A DNA stretch of 64,000 nucleotides from Natrarchaeobaculum sulfurireducens (GTDB lineage Archaea > Halobacteriota > Halobacteria > Halobacteriales > Natrialbaceae): the NCBI RefSeq assembly GCF_003430825.1, contig NZ_CP024047.1, positions 744,001 through 808,000 on the forward strand, written 5' to 3'. The notes under the pieces were generated by a model. The model was not told the DNA's origin and searched no databases. It saw only the letters and a program-made list of their open reading frames with translations. The position numbers and the translations under genes were made by a program. This document shows positions 7,491 to 15,511 of this stretch, one piece after another. Within the stretch, counting starts at the first letter, position 1, and each line of letters starts with the position of its first letter.

Positions 7491-8903
7491 TCAGCGGTCG
7501 TCGACCCGATCTGTCGCTCCATCGCTCGAGTTCGACCCTGTACTCTCCTCGGCGTCCTCAGTCCGTCTTCTCGCGGACGTCGAACGAGTCTTTGTGGCTG
7601 GACGGCCGCTCGAACCGACGTCCTGGCCCGCCGTGACCGACGCTGACTCGTCATCATGGGCCACCGTCCCGGCCATATCGGAGTCGTCGTGGGGTCGCTC
7701 CTCGACGTCGTGACCATCGGTCGACGTACGCTCACCGGATGGGGCGGCTCGCGGGAACTCGAGTGGGACGGCGGCCGTCACGTCGTCCGTACGACGGGGG
7801 CGGCTCGACGGCACCGACGGGGGATCGTAGACGTAGGCTACGTCGTCGACGGCTACCAGATACCGTCCCGTCTCCCGATCGTGGACGATCGCTTCGCCGG
7901 TATCGATCCCCAACTCGGCGAGTGCGGCCAGCGACGGGACGGCCGCATGTGGCTTCTCGAGCACCGATTCCGGGAGCGTTGCGGGGACGATCACCTCGTC
8001 GAACTCGGCCACGTCGTTGCGGTAGGCGAGCCACTCACGTTCAGCGGTCGTCGGTTCGGGAACCCGACGTGAAGCCAGGGCGACGCCCGAAAGCCCCCCA
8101 GCACCGAGCAGGGCGAGCAGTGGGCCGCCAACGCTTCGAGCGGGGCCGTAGGAGGCAGCGACGGTTTCGGTTCGGAACGATTCGTGGGATTCGTCGAGGT
8201 CACCCTCGGTGTCGAACGCGTACGTCGAGCCGTCGTACTCGATCGGGACCGTCACGCTGTCGGCCGCGAGCTGCTCGGTCCCGTCGATCGTCCCCCCGAT
8301 CTCGCGGTCGACCTCGAGGCGGATCTCGGTTTGACCTGGGCTCGCCTCGAGGTCCGTCTCGATCTCGTCGATCCGGTCGCTGACGGCGGAGACGTTCATC
8401 TCGAACGTCGCGGTGACTGGCTCGCCGGGGTCGACGTCGGTTTCGTTGACGTTCGTCAGTCGCTCTCGCTCGTTCCAGTAGACCGTGCCCTCGTCGGGTT
8501 CGACCGCACGGTAGTGGAGGTCGACGACGAGCGACACGGCGACGTCTTCACCACTGGCAGCATCGTAGCCGCCGACGAACGCCCCCTCGGCAGTCGGCGA
8601 GATTGCCGTGTAGTACAGCGGCTCGTTCTCGAGGACGTCCTTCTCGGGATAGGCCGCCGTCGAGTCGACCACCGGGGCCGCGTGGTCGACCTCGCCCGTC
8701 GCGGTCCAGCTGTACTCGAGTCGCTCTTCCGTGGTCTCTCCCGGATCGGCGTAGACGCCGTAGCTCACCCACGCGCCGAGTGTGAGGACGAGCACGAGGG
8801 CGACCGCGATCGTTGTTCGGTGCTTCCAGAACAGGGTTCGGAGCCGGAGTCGTCGCTCCCGGTCCCCGTTCACGTCGTCGGTGTCGGTCGGTGTCGAACG
8901 CAT
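7491..8903 (-). CDS. DUF5305 membrane protein of the fibre/signal-peptidase operon
   Basis: A 470-residue protein with an N-terminal transmembrane helix (about 29-48), an extracellular domain of about 200 residues (TGEVDHAAPVVDS onward), a second helix near 265-285, and a long cytoplasmic tail rich in Asp, Ser and Arg. The extracellular part matches what I know as DUF5305, a domain that travels with SipW-type signal peptidases in archaea. Its ATG starts 1 bp after the signal peptidase stop, so the two are surely co-translated or co-transcribed. It may help export or anchor the secreted DUF1102 proteins; that is inference. Confidence 0.75.
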   Translation of the reverse strand: MRSTPTDTDDVNGDRERRLRLRTLFWKHRTTIAVALVLVLTLGAWVSYGVYADPGETTEERLEYSWTATGEVDHAAPVVDSTAAYPEKDVLENEPLYYTAISPTAEGAFVGGYDAASGEDVAVSLVVDLHYRAVEPDEGTVYWNERERLTNVNETDVDPGEPVTATFEMNVSAVSDRIDEIETDLEASPGQTEIRLEVDREIGGTIDGTEQLAADSVTVPIEYDGSTYAFDTEGDLDESHESFRTETVAASYGPARSVGGPLLALLGAGGLSGVALASRRVPEPTTAEREWLAYRNDVAEFDEVIVPATLPESVLEKPHAAVPSLAALAELGIDTGEAIVHDRETGRYLVAVDDVAYVYDPPSVPSSRPRRTDDVTAAVPLEFPRAAPSGERTSTDGHDVEERPHDDSDMAGTVAHDDESASVTAGQDVGSSGRPATKTRSTSARRRTEDAEESTGSNSSDGATDRVDDR

Positions 8904-8904
8904 G

Positions 8905-10071
8905 TCAGTAGAGTCGCCGGAGGATCGATCGGCGGGGACCACGCTCGCGAATCGTTGCCCGTCTCGCGCGTGGATCGGCGGGGCCGAGCAGGTATCGCCC
9001 GAGGAGGTAGAGCCCACCGCCGAGTATCGCGTTGATCGCGACGAACGGCACCCAGGGGTGGACGTCGTAGAGGACGTCGAGGACGGGTGCCGGGAGGACG
9101 TACAGGTATCGGTGCTCCGTGACGTACGTCGGGTAGTAACCGGTCTCCTCGGGCGCTTCGATGGCGACGGTGGTTTCGCCCTCCGAGCGCGGGCCGACGG
9201 TCGTCGACTCGAGGTCGACGCCCACGGACCCACTGCCGGGTTCGACGTACGAAACGATCGGGACGAAGCCGCCGTTCGGAATCTCGTGCGGAATCTCTTC
9301 GGTCGTCCCCTGTTCGATCACCAGCGGGCGATCGGACTCGAACTCCGCGCTGACGACGTCATACGAGTGGGTCCCGGCGGGAACGAGCATCGCCGCCGAC
9401 GCGGCCACGACGACGACGAGCGCGAACCCGGCCGCGAGCAGTCGGGGGTCGAGTTCCTCGAGTGCCCGCTCGCCGCTGTCGCTCCCTCCATCTCGAGGGG
9501 ATCGGTCGCGGCGCTCGCGGATCGTCTCGAGCGCATAGAGGACGACCGAGAGTCCGAGCAGCAGGTATGCGAGCCCTGTTGTCCCGAGGAACGACCGCAC
9601 CCCGAACGTCGCCGCCAGCCAGGTCTGGCCCCGCTCGAGCGTCTCGCCGATCGTCATGACGGCGGTTCCGAGGGAGTTGATCGTGACCACGCTCCCGTCG
9701 ACCTGCAACGCGGTCGCGACGACCTGGGCGTCCTGGACGGGCGGCTCAGCGCTGTCCTGGTCGGTGAACGGGTTGGCGTCCCCTTGCGTGACGTAGCCGG
9801 TGTCGGTTTCGTCGACGACGCGATGGGTCGTCAGCCCGCCGCCTTCGATCTCCTGGGCGTCGAAGACGACAACGTCGCCCGGTTCGGGCTCGCCGACGAG
9901 CTGGCTCGGAACCGCGACGAACCCGTCGCCGGTTTCGATCGTCGGTTCCATGCTCCCCGTCTCGACGAACCCAAGCAGCACTGGCTGTCCCAGTAGCTGC
10001 CCGGCCAGCAGGGCCACGACCGCTGTAAGGACGAGTAGTTGTAGCCCGCGGCTCATCACCCATCGAATCAT
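8905..10071 (-). CDS. ER-type (SipW-like) signal peptidase I
   Basis: A 388-residue membrane peptidase that removes signal peptides outside the membrane. The catalytic Ser lies in ETGSMEPTIETGD, and the TTHRVVDE box supplies a His in place of the bacterial Lys, as in eukaryotic ER, archaeal and Bacillus SipW enzymes. GYVTQGDAN carries the conserved Asp. After the peptidase domain (about 1-170) come a large second extracellular domain and further helices, longer than a minimal enzyme of about 200 residues. The upstream genes encode DUF1102/TasA-like secreted proteins, the expected substrates. Start chosen as the ATG at 10071; a TTG five codons upstream is possible. Confidence 0.85.
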   Translation of the reverse strand: MIRWVMSRGLQLLVLTAVVALLAGQLLGQPVLLGFVETGSMEPTIETGDGFVAVPSQLVGEPEPGDVVVFDAQEIEGGGLTTHRVVDETDTGYVTQGDANPFTDQDSAEPPVQDAQVVATALQVDGSVVTINSLGTAVMTIGETLERGQTWLAATFGVRSFLGTTGLAYLLLGLSVVLYALETIRERRDRSPRDGGSDSGERALEELDPRLLAAGFALVVVVAASAAMLVPAGTHSYDVVSAEFESDRPLVIEQGTTEEIPHEIPNGGFVPIVSYVEPGSGSVGVDLESTTVGPRSEGETTVAIEAPEETGYYPTYVTEHRYLYVLPAPVLDVLYDVHPWVPFVAINAILGGGLYLLGRYLLGPADPRARRATIRERGPRRSILRRLY

Positions 10072-10144
10072 CCCAGGTCGCCCCAATCACGTTGGTATAT
10101 TTGAAAGTTAGGGTGGTTGAACAGTCGGGCCGTGTGCGAACGAT

Positions 10145-11401
10145 TCATGCTGTCGACCGGCGGTGGGCCAGTACACCGAGAGCAATGACGACCAGCGCCC
10201 CGGCGACGAGACCGACGACCGCCGCCGAGCCGGCGGCATCGCTTCGGTCGGCATCCTCGTCTTCAGGCTCGGGCGTCACTGGCTCGTCCGTCTCGGTGAT
10301 AGCTGTCCCACCGTCGGAACTCGGTTGGATCGGGTCGCCAGCGTCGTCAGTTCGCTCGCCCTCGAGTGTCGGCGCGTCGGCCGCCACGACGTATCGCGAG
10401 AAGCCATCGTCGGTCGCGACCGACGCGACCGTTCCGTTCGTCGCCTCGAGCCGTTCCGTCTCGAGTTCGATCCAGTCGTCGCCGTCGTCTCCGTAGATAG
10501 CCACAGAATCGGGGTCGACCGCCTTCCGCTCGAGCCAGTCCTCCTCGAGGGCGTATCGGTACTCCACGTCCTCGATGGACTCGTCGGGGCCGTCGACGGC
10601 GACGTCGCCGATCGAGGCCATTCCGGGTTCGTCGAACGGCGTCGTCTTTCGCTCCCCGTCGGGGTCGACCTCGATTTCCACGTCTTCGTCGGTCACGAAC
10701 GAGGCGTCCAGTTCCTCGAGGGTCACGCCGGCTCCGACGTCGTACTCGAGAAGTTCGATCGTGGCGGTTTGGCAGGGGTCGACGTCGGTTACGGAAACCG
10801 CTCGAGTCGTCTTCTTGGGTATCTCGACGTCGACGCTCGGCCCGGCGGGACAGGGATCGGCTGGTGGCGATGGTGAGGCCCCAGGGTCGGACGGGGGCTC
10901 GTCTTCGTCCGGGACTTTCGTGTTGATCGTCACCGAATCGATGATCGGCTCGATCGTCTCGAGATCCCGGGTATCGGTCGTGAAACCGACCGCAACCGTG
11001 TCGTAGTCCGGCGTGAGGAGCGTCTTGTTGTCTTCCCCCTCGATAGCGTTTGACGCGTTTCCGTCCGCGTAGACGGTGACGTAGTCGGAGTCGTGCTCGA
11101 GCCAGACGTACGTGAACTCGTCGCCGGTATAGGTGAGCGTGAAGACGTCGGTGACTCCGGTCAGTGCCTCGTAGTTGATGCCGTCACCGTCACCCGCGTC
11201 GTTGTCCGCGGTGAGGTCGATCACGAGTTCGCCGGTCTCGTTGTCGACGAACGCATAGGCCCCGTTCGGACCAGGATGGGGTTCGGCGGTGATGTTTGCG
11301 TGGACGTGGTCCACATTGTTCGAAAAGACCTGCCCCCCAGCGGTGGCGACGAGCAGACAGACTACAGCGGCCGCGAGAAGTCCGAGTGCAAGTCGTTTCA
11401 T
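10145..11401 (-). CDS. DUF1102 surface protein with C-terminal anchor
   Basis: A 418-residue exported protein. It has an N-terminal signal (residues 4-24), a DUF1102/camelysin-like domain (about 25-165) with GAYAFVDNETGELVIDL, a Pro/Asp/Ser hinge (about 168-187), a second beta-rich domain with paired cysteines (about 187-345), an acidic spacer, and a final transmembrane helix with basic end (AHRRSTA). The GPNGAYA...ELVIDL segment aligns with the two shorter DUF1102 proteins upstream. It sits 73 bp before the signal peptidase. By position it could be the membrane-anchored or tip subunit of a fibre made from the shorter proteins; this is inference. Confidence 0.75.
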   Translation of the reverse strand: MKRLALGLLAAAVVCLLVATAGGQVFSNNVDHVHANITAEPHPGPNGAYAFVDNETGELVIDLTADNDAGDGDGINYEALTGVTDVFTLTYTGDEFTYVWLEHDSDYVTVYADGNASNAIEGEDNKTLLTPDYDTVAVGFTTDTRDLETIEPIIDSVTINTKVPDEDEPPSDPGASPSPPADPCPAGPSVDVEIPKKTTRAVSVTDVDPCQTATIELLEYDVGAGVTLEELDASFVTDEDVEIEVDPDGERKTTPFDEPGMASIGDVAVDGPDESIEDVEYRYALEEDWLERKAVDPDSVAIYGDDGDDWIELETERLEATNGTVASVATDDGFSRYVVAADAPTLEGERTDDAGDPIQPSSDGGTAITETDEPVTPEPEDEDADRSDAAGSAAVVGLVAGALVVIALGVLAHRRSTA

Positions 11402-11490
11402 TTTGAATGCCGTTGAACGGTCACTACATGCGGATCTGGTCGGTGGACCGAGAATCTCCCGTCGACCAACGAAAATCGCTGGTTCGGCTG

Positions 11491-12171
11491 TCAGTTGGCG
11501 TAGTGGTGGTTGGCGACTGTTCCCTCGAGTTCGGACTTTGTTTCGTCGCTGACTTCATCGAGGTCAAAAGAAGGGGGATTCTCGGCTGGACTTCCGGGGT
11601 TCGTGGTCTCGGCGGTGATCTCAAGCGTGAACTCGAACTCGTTGGGCTCTTCTGGATCTTCGGGACCGCCTAGAAGCGGTTCACTCGAGTGGAACGCGAG
11701 TGCACCGTAGACGACCTCTTCCCCTTCGGAGATAATTTCCGGGTCTTGTGGGAAGAAGACGAACGCCCAGGTGTTCAAGACGACGATGATCGACCCGCTA
11801 GCGAAATCGACCTCGACATCGGTTTGTGCCTCCGCTACGCCGTCCGGGTCGAACTCGATTTGCACATCGTCCTGTGTGCCGAGATTCTGTACAGCAAACA
11901 CGTCTTCGACGATCGTGACCGCGTCCAAATTGAAGTGTTCACCGCCGGCGTCCGTCGGGTTATCGCTCGTGAAGTCGATCTCGATCGTGCCGTCGGTATC
12001 CCCGATGGCGTACTCGCTTTGCGACTCGAGACCGAGATACGCGTTCGCGTCCTCCGCGAGTTCGACGCTCACATCACGCTCTGCCTCGACACTCGTAAAC
12101 GCACCCGTGCCCAGTGCCACTGTGCTAGCGGACGCTGCACCGAGTCCAAGAACGAAGGTCCGTCGGTTCAT
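11491..12171 (-). CDS. DUF1102 / TasA-like secreted subunit
   Basis: A 226-residue exported protein. The N-terminus MNRRTFVLGLGA is twin-arginine-like, the hydrophobic part ends ALGTGAFTSVEA, then the mature protein opens RDVSVELAEDANAYLGLE, the hallmark of archaeal TasA/camelysin-related (DUF1102) proteins. There is no C-terminal membrane helix, so it is released or assembled outside the cell. Its ATG lies 3 bp after the stop of the next paralogue. In Pyrobaculum, related proteins form bundling pili by donor-strand exchange; a similar role here is plausible but unproven. Confidence 0.8.
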   Translation of the reverse strand: MNRRTFVLGLGAASASTVALGTGAFTSVEAERDVSVELAEDANAYLGLESQSEYAIGDTDGTIEIDFTSDNPTDAGGEHFNLDAVTIVEDVFAVQNLGTQDDVQIEFDPDGVAEAQTDVEVDFASGSIIVVLNTWAFVFFPQDPEIISEGEEVVYGALAFHSSEPLLGGPEDPEEPNEFEFTLEITAETTNPGSPAENPPSFDLDEVSDETKSELEGTVANHHYAN

Positions 12172-12174
12172 CAG

Positions 12175-12654
12175 TCAGGCCTCCGCACCGACGACGAGGG
12201 TTCCATCTTCTTTTTCGGGGTCTTCGTTCAGCGTATCGACTGTCACATCGACCAGCGTCCCTTCGCCCGCGTCGATCGTATCTTCCTGAAGCTTGAATGT
12301 GACTCCGTCTTGGACGTCACTTTCATCGAGATCAAGGGAAACACTGTCCTGTGTCCCCTGATTTTCGATCCTGAACACACCATCGATTTCGGTCACTGCG
12401 TCGTCGTTAAATCCGGCTCCGCCTTCGTCAGTCTCTTCAGAGCCGAGGTCGATACTCAAGGTTCCATCGCTTCCATCATCGCTAATAATGTCGTCGCGTT
12501 CGGCAGTTAGGGCAAGATAGGCGTTTGCGTCTTCCGCAAGTTCAACACCCACGTCACGGCTCGCCTCGACACTCGTGAACGCGCCCGTACCGACTGCCGC
12601 AGCTGCTCCTGATGCCAGTGCTCCTACTCCAATGACGAATTTGCGTCGTTGCAT
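12175..12654 (-). CDS. DUF1102 / TasA-like secreted subunit, first gene of operon
   Basis: A 159-residue paralogue of the following gene. It begins MQRRKFVIGVGALASG, has the same GTGAFTSVEA cleavage region and the same mature start DVGVELAEDANAYLAL, and is a compact single beta domain. At about 16 kDa it has the size expected for a repeating fibre subunit. It is the promoter-proximal gene of a five-gene set running to 7491 (two short DUF1102 proteins, one long DUF1102 protein, signal peptidase, DUF5305). The start follows the aligned signal sequence. Confidence 0.8.
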   Translation of the reverse strand: MQRRKFVIGVGALASGAAAAVGTGAFTSVEASRDVGVELAEDANAYLALTAERDDIISDDGSDGTLSIDLGSEETDEGGAGFNDDAVTEIDGVFRIENQGTQDSVSLDLDESDVQDGVTFKLQEDTIDAGEGTLVDVTVDTLNEDPEKEDGTLVVGAEA

Positions 12655-13166
12655 GGTTGGATTCTCCGTTTTGGTTCTATCGCGAGCGACCACACGTCCA
12701 CACGTACGGCGACACGTCGTCGCACCCGAATCCCCGTCGCGGGGATCACAGATCATCCGTGGCTGGCACGGGATATTGTAATACAGTCGTAGCGTACATT
12801 TCAACACGCAGTGACTCTCAGTCAACTGTCCGCCGACCAACACGGAGTGGAGTCTGGAGCGCATTGACCGACTCTGTAAGTGCCGTAGCGACCAGCGACT
12901 ATCGTTCCACCCGAGGTTACAGCCGGGTCAACCCTCTCGAGACTGCCCCGCACTGCCGTATCGAATCGCTTGACCGATGACAAATCAGACGTTGAGTCCG
13001 CTCGAGCAGATGGATATGATGGATTGACGGTGACTGCTCGGAAAGAGGCGCACGCGTTGAAACCGGCAGTAGACGCATCGAATCCGGCTATCTCCACAGT
13101 TATCAATAGTAGGGACTTACTTCAATACTAACCTTTTTACCGGGGGTTGTGGTAACCGGAAGCCGT
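12655..13166. promoter_or_regulatory. divergent control region between fibre operon and its likely regulator
   Basis: 512 bp without a gene. Near the regulator, ttcaatactaacctttttacc (13121-13141) gives a TATA-like stretch about 30-40 bp before the ATG at 13167. On the operon side a weak AT patch (gatattgtaatac, 12773-12785) lies about 120 bp before the first DUF1102 gene. I saw no strong inverted repeat that would mark an operator. Confidence 0.4.
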
Positions 13167-13808
13167 ATGGGGGCTACACAGATTGACAAGCCCGGGGATG
13201 GATCTTCGTCGAGCGAGGCGGACGGCGTCGTCGCCGAAGAATCGGCGGACGTCACGAAGCCGACGCTGAGTGAAGACGACCTCTTCGAACTGCTCGCCAA
13301 TCGACGCCGGCGCTACATTCTCCACGAGCTCATGCGGAAGGGCGAGGCCGTCGACATCGGGTCGCTCTCCCAGGAGATCGCCGCCAACGAGGACGGCCTC
13401 GAGGTACACGAAGTCTCGAGCAAGGATCGAAAGCGCGTCTACACGGCGTTACACCAGTCGCACCTGCCGAAGATGGACAAGACCGGCGTCGTCTCCTTCG
13501 ATCGCGATCGGGGGACGGTCGAACCGACGCAGGCGCTCGAGGACGTCGAGATCTACATGGACGTCGTTCGCGGACGTGAACTCCCCTGGAGCGACTACTA
13601 CCTCGGGTTGACGGCACTCTCGGCGGTCTTTCTTGCCGCCTCGACGCTGGCGGTCGGGCCGTTTGCGGCGCTTCCGCTGTCTGCCTGGGGTGCGTTCGTG
13701 GTCGTCTCGTTCGGCGTCTTCGCGTTCGCCCACCGGTATTACGCCCGACGAAATCGTCTCGGAATCGATCGCGATCCACCGGAAGTCGAGTACTCGTATG
13801 CCGAGTAA
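13167..13808 (+). CDS. membrane-tethered HTH regulator (DUF7344-type)
   Basis: A 213-residue protein. The N-terminal half carries a winged-helix domain typical of haloarchaeal DUF7344 proteins: DDLFELLANRRRRYILHEL, SLSQEIAA and RKRVYTALHQSHLPKMD (about residues 37-110). Two hydrophobic helices (about 145-165 and 168-188) follow, so the DNA-binding part is anchored at the membrane. It faces away from the DUF1102 operon and is followed by another DUF1102-like gene, making it the likely regulator of both. An upstream in-frame GTG at 13149 is less likely. Confidence 0.75.
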   Translation: MGATQIDKPGDGSSSSEADGVVAEESADVTKPTLSEDDLFELLANRRRRYILHELMRKGEAVDIGSLSQEIAANEDGLEVHEVSSKDRKRVYTALHQSHLPKMDKTGVVSFDRDRGTVEPTQALEDVEIYMDVVRGRELPWSDYYLGLTALSAVFLAASTLAVGPFAALPLSAWGAFVVVSFGVFAFAHRYYARRNRLGIDRDPPEVEYSYAE

Positions 13809-13847
13809 CGACACCCGCTCGAGATCGTCGACCGAAATTCCAATCTG

Positions 13848-14414
13848 ATGAAACGGACGAGACGCGCCGCCCTGGTGATGTTCGCCGGCTCGAGTAGCCT
13901 CCTCGCCGTTGATACGGCCGGGTTTTCGAGCGGTGAATCCGAGCGAGAAGTTACGGTCCAGGTAGCCGACGATCCTGACGCCTACCTCAGGTTAGCGCCG
14001 TACGACGGCGAAGGCGATGTCGAGACGGGCGGCCTCCTGTTCGAGGACGCCGAGCCACGAATCGCTCCGGAATCATTCTCCGTCAAAAACCAGCTCACGG
14101 AATCCGTAACGGTCGTCCTCGAGTCGAACGAGTTCGAGTTCGATCTGGTCGGCGACGGTCAAAGCGGCGACGGAGAGGCGAAACTGAAACCCGGAACCAG
14201 CGTCGACGTCGAGGTACGGCCGGCAGTAGACAGTTCGGGCCCCACCAATGGTACGATCGAGATCACGGCCGAAGGCGACGCGATTCTCATCGAAGCCAAA
14301 CGGACCCTCACCCTCAAGTCCAAGGAGGGCACGTACGACTCCGACGAGGACGCATCCGACTCCGACGAGGACGCATCCGACTCCGACGAGGACACATCCG
14401 ACTCCGACGAGTAA
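13848..14414 (+). CDS. DUF1102-like secreted protein with Asp/Ser repeat tail
   Basis: A 188-residue exported protein. The beginning MKRTRRAALVMFAGSSS is Tat-like, and TAGFSSGESEREVTVQVADD followed by PDAYLRLAP closely mirrors the GAFTSVEAERDVSVELAEDANAYL pattern of the operon on the other strand. The body is a single beta domain. The C-terminus is made of seven-residue acidic repeats (SDEDASD type) encoded by 21-bp DNA repeats, with no membrane helix. It starts 39 bp after the regulator gene and probably shares its transcript. It may be an alternative or minor fibre subunit. Confidence 0.7.
   Translation: MKRTRRAALVMFAGSSSLLAVDTAGFSSGESEREVTVQVADDPDAYLRLAPYDGEGDVETGGLLFEDAEPRIAPESFSVKNQLTESVTVVLESNEFEFDLVGDGQSGDGEAKLKPGTSVDVEVRPAVDSSGPTNGTIEITAEGDAILIEAKRTLTLKSKEGTYDSDEDASDSDEDASDSDEDTSDSDE
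14337..14412 (+). repeat. 21-bp coding tandem repeat, 3.6 copies
   Basis: The unit gactccgacgaggacgcatc(c) is repeated at 14337, 14358, 14379 and partly 14400, and encodes the acidic tail of the DUF1102-like protein. Copies are nearly identical, suggesting recent expansion and possible length variation between strains. Confidence 0.85.
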
Positions 14415-14458
14415 TCGGTGAACTGTCAGGTTCGAGTCTCGAGTCTCGCTCCGTCCCA

Positions 14459-15382
14459 CTACGGCTGCTGATCGATAATTTCGTCGGCGAACGTCTCGAG
14501 CGCCCCCTCCCGATCTTCGTTTTGCAGGCCGACGATGACGTGATCGAGCCCATAGTCCTCCAGTCGGCGGAAGTACTCGCGGAACCACTCGACGCCGGCG
14601 CGGAAGCCGAGATGCAGCGGCTCGGGACCGGCCTCGCGGTCGTCGGCGAACTCGACCCGGACCGCGATGACGAACGGCTTTTCGCCCGCCGTAGCTCGCC
14701 AGCCCGAGAGATAGGTCTCGAGGGTCCGGTCGGGGAGGTGGTAGAAGAGCCAGCCGTCGCCGTGGTCGGCGATCCACTCGCGGGACTGTCGGGCGTGACC
14801 GGTGGGCAACAGCGGAATCGTCTCTTCGGTCGGACTCGGGACCACGTCGAGGTTGCCCTCGAGTGCGCCCCACTCGCCCTCGAGTTCGGGGTAGTTCTCA
14901 CGCCAGACGGTTCGAAGGGTCGTGACGGCCTCACGGAACGTCCGATCGCGGTCTTCACGGTCGACACCGAAGGCGGGATACTCCGGGTCGCGGTCGCCCG
15001 AGGCGACGCCCATCACGAGTCGGCCGTCAGAGAGCCGGTCGACGGTGGCCGCCGACTTCGCGACGTGCAAGGGATGACGGAGCGTGAGGACGACACTCGA
15101 GGTGCCGAGTGCAACGTCGTCGGTGTGGGCAGCGACGTGGGAAAGCCACGGCCAGGTGTCGAACGTCTGGCCTGCATCGCCGAACTTCGGCCAGTACGTC
15201 GGGACGTCACGCGCCCAGAGGGCGTCGAAGCCGACGGCCTCGGCGTGTGTCGCTAGCTCGAGTTCTCGTTCGACGTCGGGGGTCGAGCGATTCGACCCGG
15301 TCAGCGGAAAGCCGGCGCCGAACGTCAGGCCGTCGTCGTCGAACAGTCGGCGGTAGCCTGCGTTTTCGTGTCCGGTGGACAT
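14459..15382 (-). CDS. LLM-class flavin-dependent oxidoreductase
   Basis: A 307-residue luciferase-like monooxygenase family protein. It begins with a beta strand reading LTFGAGFPLTGSN, then VERELELATHAEAVGFDALW, DVALGTSSVVLTLRHPLHVA and DRLSDGRLVMGVASGDRDPE, the standard TIM-barrel landmarks of FMN/F420-dependent LLM enzymes. Haloarchaea make F420, so either cofactor is possible. The substrate is unknown, and neighbours give no clue. Confidence 0.85.
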   Translation of the reverse strand: MSTGHENAGYRRLFDDDGLTFGAGFPLTGSNRSTPDVERELELATHAEAVGFDALWARDVPTYWPKFGDAGQTFDTWPWLSHVAAHTDDVALGTSSVVLTLRHPLHVAKSAATVDRLSDGRLVMGVASGDRDPEYPAFGVDREDRDRTFREAVTTLRTVWRENYPELEGEWGALEGNLDVVPSPTEETIPLLPTGHARQSREWIADHGDGWLFYHLPDRTLETYLSGWRATAGEKPFVIAVRVEFADDREAGPEPLHLGFRAGVEWFREYFRRLEDYGLDHVIVGLQNEDREGALETFADEIIDQQP

Positions 15383-15511
15383 TCACTCGAGTTATCGGCC
15401 GTGGCCGGATGACGGTGACGGTCCGGGCGTCGAACTCGTCAGTCTCGGTCGGCTCGTCTCGGATCTGAGGAAAAAACAGCGAGTGGCTACCGAGTCGTCA
15501 CAGTCGTCCGC

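Noticed and set aside
14337-14412. Short repeats considered as a CRISPR array
   Set aside because: The 21-bp units are contiguous with no spacers and are in frame as protein repeats. The 33-bp repeats near 7.4 kb and the 24-bp pair near 60.5 kb also lack array structure. No cas genes are present.
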